Positions 44,267 through 52,984 of a DNA stretch of 64,000 nucleotides are shown piece after piece. Numbering within the stretch: the stretch's first letter is position 1; each line of letters starts with the position of its first letter. Below the pieces are notes generated by a model, which saw only the letters and a list, made by a program, of their open reading frames with translations, was not told where the DNA came from and made no database searches. Source of the DNA: Chitinophaga jiangningensis (GTDB lineage: Bacteria > Bacteroidota > Bacteroidia > Chitinophagales > Chitinophagaceae). Position numbers and translations under genes: made by a program. The stretch is from NCBI RefSeq assembly GCF_900142605.1, contig NZ_FRBL01000009.1, positions 409,064 to 473,063 on the forward strand, written 5' to 3'.

Positions 44267-45544
44267 CTATATCACATCTATAAGCTGGATAAAGGCAGGA
44301 GTAAAGGTAAATGTGCCAACAGGCAACCGCAGTTGATTATCCAGGGCGGTAAATAAGATCTGTTCCACCGCCTTGGAATACATGACTTGTGGTAATTCTT
44401 TATTCAGCGTAGCGGGAGGAAATGTGGCCAGTAAGGTATTGAGCGGACAGTTAGCCTGCGCAGGTGTATCAATGTTGGGGGGCTGAGCGTTTTCATACAA
44501 TAAATTCAGCAGCTGACTTTTCAGCGCTGAAAACCGCTGAGAACCGGGTTGATTGTCATAATCAGTTGACGCCAACGCTCCTTTTTGTACGGTGCTACCT
44601 ACATAGTACTGACAAAGCGTATCACCCAGGTATTTGGTAAGGCTGCTGTCTTCCGCGGAGGTAATAAAATAAGGGCAGTAATTGGTATTGCTGGCACGCA
44701 AGGCACTGATGCGCCATAATACTGCCTGCTGCAAAATGGGCGCTCCAACCGGCGCCGCGGCTACCTGTTGAGGTGGCGGCTGATGGGCTATTTGTGTGAT
44801 TTGCTCGTAGGTCAGGGCGCTGGTAGCTCCGGTAAATCCCAGGCCTACGAGGTTCGCATTATTAGTCATGGCGGCTTCCACTGGCTGCAGATCCGGAAAG
44901 TTGTTGATGTAAACTACGTTATCATCAAACATCCAGATCATGTTGCAACTAACCGGGTTAGTATTAGAATTAATATGTTTAAAGAACTCTATTGCTGCAT
45001 ACCTGGCGCCGCCAAAACCAACCAATTGATTAGGGCTCCGCATTTTCCAGCCTATTACACGCATATTGGTACCTGCAAGATTTTGGGCATACGTTCCATA
45101 CTCCGTAACATGCACGAAGATATATACATTCCGGAGGGGTTGCTGTGCCGCAGCCAGCCTGAATGGGCAGTAAATAGGTACTGCGCCGTTGAACAGGGCA
45201 TCACGGTCATTCATATTGGCAAAGTTACCATTGCCTGCAAGTACTCTGCCGACATCATAAGTTCTCCTGATCCATCCGGAGCGATTACTGGATATTACGA
45301 CCAGCGGCGGCAGCATGCCGGCTGCCTGCTCGCGCGCCATGGTTCCATTAATATCTTCTCCGATATAGGTAAGATTACGAGCCTGTATATTCAGCCTGTC
45401 AAGCGTGGTAGACCTGTTGGAGGCCAGATTGGTAATTGTGGGCTGGTCCGCTTGCTGCATGTTAATATTTTCCAGCGGCTGGTATTTTTGATTGACCAGG
45501 TTGGAGGCCAGATAACTGGTGTTTAATTGAGCGCTGATAGCCAT
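44267..45544 (-). CDS. Giant-operon gene 1: possible glycosyltransferase-like protein
   Basis: A 425-aa protein without signal peptide, the first gene of the operon. The central block CNMIWMFDDNVVYINNFPD (about 198-216) followed by NNANLVGLGFTGATS resembles the acidic DDN motif of certain nucleotide-sugar transferases, including those described near TET/JBP enzymes. An upstream ARYAAIEFFKHI helix and PPLVVISSNRSGWIRRTYDVGRV strand are consistent with a GT-A-like start. The C-terminal third has no similarity I recognise. If correct, it might glycosylate another operon product. The assignment is tentative; the gene is certainly coding by its spacing and co-direction with gene 2. Confidence 0.55.
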   Translation of the reverse strand: MAISAQLNTSYLASNLVNQKYQPLENINMQQADQPTITNLASNRSTTLDRLNIQARNLTYIGEDINGTMAREQAAGMLPPLVVISSNRSGWIRRTYDVGRVLAGNGNFANMNDRDALFNGAVPIYCPFRLAAAQQPLRNVYIFVHVTEYGTYAQNLAGTNMRVIGWKMRSPNQLVGFGGARYAAIEFFKHINSNTNPVSCNMIWMFDDNVVYINNFPDLQPVEAAMTNNANLVGLGFTGATSALTYEQITQIAHQPPPQQVAAAPVGAPILQQAVLWRISALRASNTNYCPYFITSAEDSSLTKYLGDTLCQYYVGSTVQKGALASTDYDNQPGSQRFSALKSQLLNLLYENAQPPNIDTPAQANCPLNTLLATFPPATLNKELPQVMYSKAVEQILFTALDNQLRLPVGTFTFTPAFIQLIDVI

Positions 45545-45932
45545 CAGAGTAGGTGTATTAAAGGCATAACAATCATCACTGCGATATCATTATGCAGAAC
45601 AATAGGGTACTTAAATTTGTAGCGGGAAACAGATCAGGAATCTGTCAGATAGGATGCATAACCATGTAACCCTGCTGTATAAAAAATTTTACGGGACAAG
45701 AGGAGGTTAGAACAACACATAACTTGAAAGGTTATTTATGAAGTAACGGATACTAATTTATGGTATTTGTAACAAACTGCCATAGTAATTTTCTGCCTCC
45801 TGATCATATGAAAATATGATCATCTCTCCTGCAAACCCATCGCAGTAAAGGGATGCGACTAAATGGTAAATTTTATACCAAACCGTTATTTCTGTTCTAT
45901 TCTCTGCTGTTAAATCTTTGCAATTTGCAGGT
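45545..45932. other. Divergent intergenic region between the giant operon and chrA
   Basis: About 390 bases that must hold both promoters. I see no perfect TAnnTTTG box for the minus-strand operon. A near-match, AATCTTTG, ends at 45920 just before chrA. No tRNA, terminator or clear repeat was found. GATCATATGAAAATATGATC at about 45802-45821 is a perfect inverted repeat (GATCATAT / ATATGATC around GAAA) and could be an operator. Confidence 0.45.
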
Positions 45933-47084
45933 ATGATGCAACAACCAACCTATTCACTACGGCAACTGGTCATATATTTTTTAAAGCTGGGCACCTGGGG
46001 CTTTGGTGGCCCCGTAGCGCTGGCTGGTTATATGCACCGCGACCTGGTAGAAAATAAAAAATGGATTTCAGAAGAAGATTATAAGGAAGGACTTGCGCTG
46101 GCTCAGCTGGCTCCCGGGCCGCTCGCCGCACAGCTGGGCATCTACCTGGGTTATGTACACTATCGCATACTGGGTGCTACCTTAGCCGGACTGGCATTTG
46201 TGCTGCCTTCTTTTTTGATGGTGGTGGCGCTGGGTTATTGCTATACCCGATGGCAGGGCATCCCACTGATGCAGGCGGTGTTTTATGGGGTGAGTGCCGC
46301 GGTGACAGGCATTATCAGCATCAGTAGTTATAAGCTGATTAAAAAGTCGATCGGACCAAACATTCCGCTGATCTGCATTTGCGTCGTAGCGGCCACCTAT
46401 ACGGCCATCACTGCCTCGGAAAGCATCTGGCTTTTTCTGCTTGCTGGTGTTGGCTACTGGCTGTTTAAGCATCCGGGAAAATTATTGTCCCGCAATGCGG
46501 CCGGTGTATTTTTCCTGCCTTTATTAACGGATATTTACAGGAGCAGCAACAGCGGTAAGCTATGGGATATCTGCTGGTTTTACATGAAGGCCGGCGCGTT
46601 TGTATTTGGCAGCGGACTGGCCATCGTCCCGTTTTTATATAGCGGTGTAGTGAAAGAGTATGGCTGGCTGAATGAGCAACAGTTTATGGATGCCGTAGCG
46701 GTGGCCATGATTACACCGGGACCGGTAGTGATCACAGTAGGGTTTATCGGGTATCTGACCGCCGGCTTGCAGGGAGCTTCAGTAGCCGCCTTCGCCACCT
46801 TTTTCCCCTGCTACCTGTTTACTGTTTTACCTGCCCCATTTTTCAGAAAGTACGGGAAAAACCCCGGCATTAAAACGTTTGTAGATGGTATTACCGCGGC
46901 AGCTATCGGGTCCATTACGGGGGCGGTCATCGTGCTGGCGAAAAGGTCGCTGACCGACCTTTATACCGCTGCCATTGCCGTGGTGGTAGCGGTGCTGTTA
47001 TGGCGGGTAAAAAATCTCCCCGAACCACTGGTTATTATTACCGCCGCCGTAGCAGGTATAGCGATCCGGTATTTCCTGCAATAA
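45933..47084 (+). CDS. chrA: Chromate transporter ChrA
   Basis: A 383-aa inner-membrane protein of the CHR superfamily with two homologous halves. The first has YFLKLGTWGFGGPVALAGYMHRDLV and LALAQLAPGPLAAQLGIYLGY. The second has FYMKAGAFVFGSGLAIVPFL and FMDAVAVAMITPGPVVITVGFIGYL. The paired GxFGGP/GxxxFGSG and PGP motifs are diagnostic. It exports chromate from the cytoplasm using the proton-motive force. The start is taken at ATG 45933 (a second ATG follows directly). The next gene, 27 bases on, encodes a ChrB-AraC fusion, so the two form a chromate-resistance operon. Confidence 0.93.
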   Translation: MMQQPTYSLRQLVIYFLKLGTWGFGGPVALAGYMHRDLVENKKWISEEDYKEGLALAQLAPGPLAAQLGIYLGYVHYRILGATLAGLAFVLPSFLMVVALGYCYTRWQGIPLMQAVFYGVSAAVTGIISISSYKLIKKSIGPNIPLICICVVAATYTAITASESIWLFLLAGVGYWLFKHPGKLLSRNAAGVFFLPLLTDIYRSSNSGKLWDICWFYMKAGAFVFGSGLAIVPFLYSGVVKEYGWLNEQQFMDAVAVAMITPGPVVITVGFIGYLTAGLQGASVAAFATFFPCYLFTVLPAPFFRKYGKNPGIKTFVDGITAAAIGSITGAVIVLAKRSLTDLYTAAIAVVVAVLLWRVKNLPEPLVIITAAVAGIAIRYFLQ

Positions 47085-47111
47085 ATATTTATATTGTGAG
47101 AAACTGTGGCC

Positions 47112-47972
47112 ATGAAGTGGATTACCCGCGAGCGACCAAAAATTGACCGTATAGCCTGCCCCTGGCTGATCAGGAGATTCATAGACCCCGAAGCGGAAAT
47201 CATCTTCGTTCCCTTTGAGCAGGTGCTGGAAAAGGCTGCTGCCTTACCAGCCACACCGTTTGATATTCCGGGCGTGGAATACTCCCACTATGACGATAAA
47301 TGTACCTTCGATTATTTTCTCCTCCGGCATAACATTCAGGACAAAGCACTGGAAAGAATCGCTGCAATAGTACGCGGCGCAGATACGGACCGGCACGACT
47401 TTGCACCACAGTCAGCCGGACTGGAAGCCATCTTCGCCGGGCTGGCCCACAACATCCGGGATGATCACGCCCTGCTCGACCTGGGCATGGTGATTTACGA
47501 TGGCCTGTACAGCTGGGCCACTCACCTCTATAGTCATAAACACACCCAGGCGGGACCTGCAGAGCAAATGCTGCTGACAGTATTACACCAGTACCTTGGC
47601 AGAAAGAACAAACAGAAAGTACCGCAATGGGCCATGGAGCTGAAAGCCATTCTGCAGGACCAGGTAGATTCCAACATGGCAGCCAATCTCAAAGAGGTGT
47701 CAAAAGAACTGGATTTGAATCCGGCCTATCTGTCGCGGGAATTCTCCAAGTACTTCGACAATATGAGCTATGGTGATTACATGCGCAAGCTGCGGATCGA
47801 TAAAGCTATTTCCCTTATAGAGACTTCCGATTACTCCCTCACTGAAATAGCTTACCTGACGGGGTTTTCAGATCAGAGCCATTTCACCCGTATCTTCCGC
47901 TTACATACCGGCACCACACCGTCTGACTATAAAAAAAGTATCAAAAAAAGTAAAAAATCTTCCAATGGTTAA
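47112..47972 (+). CDS. ChrB-domain / AraC-type regulator fusion
   Basis: A 286-aa protein joining two families. Residues 1-140 are the ChrB C-terminal domain (KWITRERPKIDRIACPWLIRR, PFDIPGVEYSHYDDKCTFD, VRGADTDRHDFAPQSAGL). Residues of about 185-276 are an AraC-type double helix-turn-helix (LKEVSKELDLNPAYLSREFSK and LTEIAYLTGFSDQSHFTRIF). In proteobacteria ChrB proteins act as chromate-responsive regulators or accessory factors; here the DNA-binding unit is of a different type. The fusion suggests a one-component chromate sensor controlling chrA, which lies just upstream. Start at ATG 47112 in preference to GTG 47106. Confidence 0.9.
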   Translation: MKWITRERPKIDRIACPWLIRRFIDPEAEIIFVPFEQVLEKAAALPATPFDIPGVEYSHYDDKCTFDYFLLRHNIQDKALERIAAIVRGADTDRHDFAPQSAGLEAIFAGLAHNIRDDHALLDLGMVIYDGLYSWATHLYSHKHTQAGPAEQMLLTVLHQYLGRKNKQKVPQWAMELKAILQDQVDSNMAANLKEVSKELDLNPAYLSREFSKYFDNMSYGDYMRKLRIDKAISLIETSDYSLTEIAYLTGFSDQSHFTRIFRLHTGTTPSDYKKSIKKSKKSSNG

Positions 47973-48015
47973 TCCCGTGCTATTTCCGGCCACCGGTTAA
48001 TGGTAGCATTGTGGT

Positions 48016-48510
48016 ATGAAAAATTGTATTATATTTTTGCTATGCCTGCTACCTGTATGCATCCGGGCACAGCACAACTCCTTTCCTAAAGTAGCCGGTT
48101 ATGTAGGTATCTTTCATCCTATCGTCACTTTTGGTAATGGTGACCCCAAATTTAATTTTAATGGCTCCTATACCGGTGGTCTCCCTACGGGTATTAACAT
48201 CTGGAAAAGCAACCGGATAGGATTTTCATTTGAAGTAGTGCCCATCATTACTGCTTCCAATGGCACGAGTAAAATGAGCAATTTTGTGTTTCATCCCGGT
48301 TTGCTGGTAGCATTAGGCAAAGGCTTTACGCTGGCTAACCGGCTTGCGTTTGAAACCAATGGCAGGTATGGTGTTACGCCTGTTTTAAACAAGGTGCTGA
48401 TCAAAAAGAAAGATCATGGCTACTTCTTAGCAGTGCCGGTACCGGTAAGGTTTGGAATTAATTTGCCAACTACAGTGAGTGTAGGCGTGCAGGTGGGGAT
48501 TACGTTTTAA
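48016..48510 (+). CDS. Secreted hypothetical protein, possible outer-membrane barrel
   Basis: A 164-aa protein with a signal peptide (MKNCIIFLLCLLPVCIRAQ). The mature part alternates hydrophobic and polar residues in strands (KVAGYVGIFHPIVTFG, GLLVALGKGFTLANRLAFET, YFLAVPVPVRFGINL) and ends in VGVQVGITF. A C-terminal aromatic residue after alternating strands is typical of outer-membrane beta-barrels of eight strands. No specific family is recognised. It lies 43 bases after the ChrB-AraC gene in the same direction and could be transcribed with it. Confidence 0.65.
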   Translation: MKNCIIFLLCLLPVCIRAQHNSFPKVAGYVGIFHPIVTFGNGDPKFNFNGSYTGGLPTGINIWKSNRIGFSFEVVPIITASNGTSKMSNFVFHPGLLVALGKGFTLANRLAFETNGRYGVTPVLNKVLIKKKDHGYFLAVPVPVRFGINLPTTVSVGVQVGITF

Positions 48511-48563
48511 TTATTGTTTTAGGGAGATGTAAAGGCCGCAGAGATAAGAGATTCTGGCTTACA

Positions 48564-49046
48564 CTATACATCCACATCCAACCCGTTCACCATCCTGATA
48601 TACTCATACTGCAAGTCCTCATGCAGCGTATCTATTGCCTTCACTGATTTTTTCAGCAGCTGCATATAGATGTTATGTATTTGAAGATTCCGCTTACTCA
48701 CCATGTGCGCGTCTTTCATGTGCTGACAGATATACAACAACAAGTCTGCTTCGGTTTCTTTATCGCCTACATATCGTATATACTTGTTGGTGATACGAAT
48801 AATCTTTCTCAATTTCTTTTTTGCGAGATAGGATTTTTCCCGGTGGATATCTGCAAAGGCCTCGTCTATTTCTGCTTTGATGGAGGCGACGTATGCCGGC
48901 AGGTCTTCTGCCTCAAACAGCAGGTAGGTCAGTAGCTCCTTATTCTCTGCTTTAAATTTCGCCAGGCGCAAACATATCGTCACCAGGCTTTCGTGTGGTA
49001 AAGTTTTTAATTCTTTCTTTATATCGTTTACTGATGCAGACTTCAT
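48564..49046 (-). CDS. Conserved hypothetical helical protein
   Basis: A 160-aa, predominantly helical, charged protein (MKSASVNDIKKELKTLPHESL, IKAEIDEAFADIHREKSYLAKKKLRKIIR, LLLYICQHMKD). No signal peptide, membrane helix or motif. It resembles small conserved Bacteroidota proteins of unknown function. It lies 8 bases downstream of the AI-2E transporter gene, so the two are probably one transcript. Confidence 0.68.
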   Translation of the reverse strand: MKSASVNDIKKELKTLPHESLVTICLRLAKFKAENKELLTYLLFEAEDLPAYVASIKAEIDEAFADIHREKSYLAKKKLRKIIRITNKYIRYVGDKETEADLLLYICQHMKDAHMVSKRNLQIHNIYMQLLKKSVKAIDTLHEDLQYEYIRMVNGLDVDV

Positions 49047-49054
49047 AATTCCAA

Positions 49055-50134
49055 TTATTCAACAGGCTGGGGCTCACTTTTACCGTCCAACCAGGAATTA
49101 AAGATAGTATAGAAAACAGCCATTATGATGGCGCCTTTGAAAATTCCTGTAAATCCCCACGCTGCTGCGCCTCCTATCACACCAAGGAATAATATTAAAA
49201 ACGGTAACTTCCCGCTTTTCGCAATCAGCAAAGGTTTCAATATCGCCTCTCCTATTTGCAGCGCCGCGCCATAAATAATGAGGAACACCGTAATGCCCGG
49301 ATGCCCCTGTGTGGCCATCCAGATGATCACCGGAATCCAGATCACCAATGGCCCAATCTGTATCAATACTACCAAAAATACCAGGGCTGACAGCAACAGT
49401 GCGAAAGGTACTCCACCAATGGCAAATCCCACCCAGGATACCACGCCTGTGATGAAAGCCGTTCCCATAACGCCTATGGATACACCCTTTACAGCCATAA
49501 TGGTGGCATCCAGTAACTCTTCTCCATCCTTTTTACCCAGCAGGTGCTGTATGGCCAACCTAAAAGGCCGCACCGCTGTTTGGCCGCCAACGAGGAAGAA
49601 TGCTGAAACAATGATCCCGATGATCAACTGCAACGCCGCACCAATGATTTCCGCACCACTGCTTACCACATGTTTCACCACTACCCCTACCTGCCTTTCA
49701 TGCCCAACAATCGTAGTATGTGGGTTGGCACGCAAACTCTGCCAGTAAGCACTAATATCAGGGCCTATATAGGGTAAATTCACCATCCATATGGGCAAAG
49801 GCGGCAAGCCATTTTGCCTGGTTTCATTTACCCACTCCACTATTTCCCGCATATGCGAGCTAATGCCGCTGATGATATAGGTTACCGGCAATGCAATCAC
49901 TGCCACCAGCAGTATCGCATATATTACGGCTACCAATGTACGCCTGCCACGCATCTTTCCCACCATTTTTTCAAACAACCCATGGAAAGACACGGAGAAT
50001 ATCAGGGCAAACGTTAACACCCCAAAGAAAATATGTAATACCTGGTAGAGTGACAACAACAAGCCTAATAACAATAGCAATACAAGGATCGTTTCGATCA
50101 GATTTCTGGAGCCGGGGCGAAAACGCGCATTCAT
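49055..50134 (-). CDS. AI-2E family transporter
   Basis: A polytopic inner-membrane protein of about 359 aa with eight or so helices. Typical elements of the AI-2E transporter family are present: LIETILVLLLLLGLLLSLYQVLHIFFGVLTFALIFS at the N-terminus, a soluble segment around WVNETRQNGLPPLP, and the C-terminal block QIGPLVIWIPVIIWMATQGHPG with LKPLLIAKSGKLPFLILFLGVIGG. Members export small solutes; the AI-2 role established for one member cannot be assumed. Start at the second Met (50134), two codons inside the longest frame. Confidence 0.88.
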   Translation of the reverse strand: MNARFRPGSRNLIETILVLLLLLGLLLSLYQVLHIFFGVLTFALIFSVSFHGLFEKMVGKMRGRRTLVAVIYAILLVAVIALPVTYIISGISSHMREIVEWVNETRQNGLPPLPIWMVNLPYIGPDISAYWQSLRANPHTTIVGHERQVGVVVKHVVSSGAEIIGAALQLIIGIIVSAFFLVGGQTAVRPFRLAIQHLLGKKDGEELLDATIMAVKGVSIGVMGTAFITGVVSWVGFAIGGVPFALLLSALVFLVVLIQIGPLVIWIPVIIWMATQGHPGITVFLIIYGAALQIGEAILKPLLIAKSGKLPFLILFLGVIGGAAAWGFTGIFKGAIIMAVFYTIFNSWLDGKSEPQPVE

Positions 50135-50210
50135 AAGCATTACTTTTCGGTAGTATGAATTTACTACTTATTGGGCAGGTGTAAAAAAGATGTGTCAATA
50201 ACACCCTTCT

Positions 50211-50238
50211 GTGTAGAGACGCCTCGCAGGCGTCTATC
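50211..50238 (+). repeat. Left arm of a 28-base inverted repeat
   Basis: GTGTAGAGACGCCTCGCAGG followed by CGTCTATC. The inverted complement is at 50324-50351 with 27 of 28 positions matching. Each arm is itself a short palindrome (AGACGCCT/AGGCGTCT), and the pair flanks about 85 AT-rich bases. It resembles a REP or MITE-like element. Confidence 0.7.
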
Positions 50239-50323
50239 CGAGAAAATCTGCTTCACATTCTTCGCTAAAATAATCTCATGTATATCGATAATTATCAAAT
50301 AGATTTTGGAGGAGATTATGTTT

Positions 50324-50351
50324 GATAGACGCCTGCCAGGCGTCTCTACAC
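50324..50351 (-). repeat. Right arm of the 28-base inverted repeat
   Basis: The mate of 50211-50238. The sole difference is C for G at the centre of the palindrome. The 28 bases stand between the AI-2E transporter and the beta-propeller gene, both on the minus strand. Confidence 0.7.
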
Positions 50352-50415
50352 CGTAATTAGAACTATTATCTTTTAGCAATAATTTGTCACCTTGTAACAC
50401 TAAATAATATTATCA

Positions 50416-52857
50416 TCAATCATCCTCCTCCTTTTTCTTCTTCTCCAATATCACAAACCCGCTCCGCTTAGGCGCCGGCATTACTGCCTGCTCCCCTTTG
50501 AAGTACTTCCAGATTACTTCATTTAACTCCAGGTCCGGTGCTGCATCTTCTTTCGTAAGATCGTATTTATCAGATTTTTTACTACTCTCGTTCACCGCCA
50601 CATTGCGCTCTTCCAGGTTTACCAGCGCAGGCTTTACGGTATAGGGCGTAAAATCAGGGGTGGCAGTAAAACATTCATATAAAGGTAATGCCGCCGCATC
50701 ATACTGGCTCATCGGAGGCAGGCCCAGTATCAGCTCCATGGTACGCAAAAAACCGGAGGTGGAATACATGTTATGCACCACCGCTTTCCTTTTTACATAT
50801 GGGCCGATTACGAAAGCCGGCGAACGGTGGGCATCTACATGGTCGGGGCCGTTTTGGGCATCGTCTTCAAGGATGAATACCACCGACTCCTTCCACACCG
50901 GGCTGTGCGACAAATGATCCAGCAGGCGGCCGATGGCCAGGTCGTTGTCCGCCACGGCGGCCCTTGGGGATGGCTTGCCCTTGCGCTGACCACTGGTATG
51001 ATCATTAGAAATACGGATGGTACTAAACTGCGGCACCTGGTTAATGGCCAGCAGGGAATCGAAGTCGTGCTGCCAGGCATCTACGCGCACCTGATCCTTA
51101 ATGTCCATATCAAAGCCCGGGGAATAAGGCGACATATGCCCCTGCAGACTCTTCAAGTTCGCTTTATTATAAGCACCAAACTCTCCATAGCTACGATAGC
51201 TCAGGCCGGCACGCTGGCAGTAATCCCAGATAAACCCATCCTTAGGATACGTCACCGGGCGCCCGCCTTCGTAGTTGGTGGTACCACCGCGATTACCATA
51301 AGTAGTAGGCCATGTTTTTTCCACCACATCAGTAGCGTAGGCTGCCATGCTCCAATTATGCCCGTCCGCACTTACTTCTGCATCCACATAAAAATTATCC
51401 AGTAACACAAAATCCTCCGCAAATGCATGGTGGTTCGGGGTAATATTTCTGCCAAATAGAGTCAGGGAAGAATCACCGTTACCTTGTGGTAAATCACCCA
51501 GCACCTGGTCGTAGGTACGGTTTTCCTTGATGATATAAAACACGTGTTTAATGGGCGACACCTCCCCCTGCTTCCTTGGAACAGGGCTCCCTGCTTCGCC
51601 ATCGGCGAGCAAGGCTTTAGTATCGGAGAAGGGAGTATTGGCATATACCTGACGGGTATACGATTTCAACTGGTCCGCTTTAGGCGCATCGATAAACGAC
51701 AGCGTACCCTTGAAAAGTCCTGCAATATATTGGAGTCGGCTATTGGCCGTACTGCCCGTATGAATACCACTGTTATCCAGCTTACTCACCGGCTGCGGAC
51801 CTTGTGGATTTGGCAGCGACGTATTGCCCTTACCGTTAGCCACAATAATTTTTGAACGCAGCACTTTCACGCTGGTAGGATACCAGCCAACGGGTATAAA
51901 GCCCATACTTTCACTATGCCCCGGAACGGCGGTGTTAAACACGCTCAAACAGTTGTTATCCGCATTGGCGATGTACAGCGTTTTTTCATCCCTGCTAAGC
52001 GCAAGGCCATTGGTAGTAGAGCCGCTGAGCTGCGTTGGATACAGTGTGGTCGAAATGGTTTCGATCACTTTGCTGTCCGCGGTATTGATGACGGATACCG
52101 TATTATCGTTGGCGTTAGCCACATATAGTACCGACCCTTTCCTATTCAGCAGCAGTTCATTCGGGTGGTTACCAACGGCAATCAGGTTATTGATCGTTGC
52201 TGTGGCGGTATTCACAACGGCTACTGCCGCTGCTCCCCAGATACTTATGTATAACTTACTTTCATCGGGCGACAACACACAGCTATACGCAATATCCGGC
52301 AGCTGAATACGATGCAGTATTTTTTTGGAAGCAGGATCAATAACATATAAGGCACTATCTTCTTTAGTGACAGTATACAGACGGGTATTTTTATTGTTCA
52401 CTGCAATTCCTGCGGGGCTGATTTTTTGTGCCGGCCACGGCTTGCCGAGGCGGATGGTATCGGCTTTGCCCAGCTTGCCTTTGCTAACCGGGAAGTTTAA
52501 TATCCAGTTATCATTGGCGCCGGAGGCATAGAGCTGCTTTTCATCTTTGGTGAAGGCAAGGCCGTACCAGGCTTTTCCCACCACGCAGCTATCGAGCACC
52601 GTGGCAGTGGAGGGGTCTATTAGTTGTATGGACTGTGTACTTTGCCCGTTGTTGGTAACAGCGAGGTATTTACCGGAGCTGCTTAGCTGTGTGTTCAACG
52701 GGAGGTCGCCCAGTGGGATGGAATGCCCGGCGGGACTCAACTTCCAACCATTCGGCAAGATGATTTGCCGGGTATCCTGTTGCAATCCTGGTGTTTGTGC
52801 AAAGGTGCTGAAGCCGGTAAAGGCTAACATCGACAGCAAAAATAATGATGGTTTCAT
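50416..52857 (-). CDS. Secreted YVTN beta-propeller / phosphoesterase protein
   Basis: An 813-aa exported protein (signal MKPSLFLLSMLAFTGFSTFAQ). Residues of about 25-390 form a seven-bladed YVTN/YncE-type propeller with repeated units such as LYVANANDNTVSVINTAD and LYIANADNNCLSVFNTA. From about 440 a phosphoesterase (alkaline-phosphatase-superfamily) domain follows: KHVFYIIKENRTYDQVLGDL with the metal-binding Glu-Asn and Thr, DNFYVDAEVSADGHNW, and VVFILEDDAQNGPDHVDAHRSP supplying the second metal site. The combination is known in Bacteroidota as bifunctional YncE/phosphatase proteins. Periplasmic phosphate ester or phospholipid hydrolysis is likely. The Lys/Glu-rich C-terminus (KKKKEEDD) is unusual but not informative. 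Confidence 0.87.
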   Translation of the reverse strand: MKPSLFLLSMLAFTGFSTFAQTPGLQQDTRQIILPNGWKLSPAGHSIPLGDLPLNTQLSSSGKYLAVTNNGQSTQSIQLIDPSTATVLDSCVVGKAWYGLAFTKDEKQLYASGANDNWILNFPVSKGKLGKADTIRLGKPWPAQKISPAGIAVNNKNTRLYTVTKEDSALYVIDPASKKILHRIQLPDIAYSCVLSPDESKLYISIWGAAAVAVVNTATATINNLIAVGNHPNELLLNRKGSVLYVANANDNTVSVINTADSKVIETISTTLYPTQLSGSTTNGLALSRDEKTLYIANADNNCLSVFNTAVPGHSESMGFIPVGWYPTSVKVLRSKIIVANGKGNTSLPNPQGPQPVSKLDNSGIHTGSTANSRLQYIAGLFKGTLSFIDAPKADQLKSYTRQVYANTPFSDTKALLADGEAGSPVPRKQGEVSPIKHVFYIIKENRTYDQVLGDLPQGNGDSSLTLFGRNITPNHHAFAEDFVLLDNFYVDAEVSADGHNWSMAAYATDVVEKTWPTTYGNRGGTTNYEGGRPVTYPKDGFIWDYCQRAGLSYRSYGEFGAYNKANLKSLQGHMSPYSPGFDMDIKDQVRVDAWQHDFDSLLAINQVPQFSTIRISNDHTSGQRKGKPSPRAAVADNDLAIGRLLDHLSHSPVWKESVVFILEDDAQNGPDHVDAHRSPAFVIGPYVKRKAVVHNMYSTSGFLRTMELILGLPPMSQYDAAALPLYECFTATPDFTPYTVKPALVNLEERNVAVNESSKKSDKYDLTKEDAAPDLELNEVIWKYFKGEQAVMPAPKRSGFVILEKKKKEEDD

Positions 52858-52984
52858 ACTATGTAATAAGCTGTTGGCGCAATAGAAATGCGAAAGTAAT
52901 CAAAGTGGTAAAGGATTTTTCCGCGCTATATTATCTTATTGTTAAACCCTGATTACTTAAAAATACTACATAGGTTTTGTATTG

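Noticed and set aside
50389..50405. CCTTGTAACAC as a fourth leader/hairpin copy
   Set aside because: It is not preceded by the MKKLLDA codons, and the 3' hairpin arm is missing; chance match.
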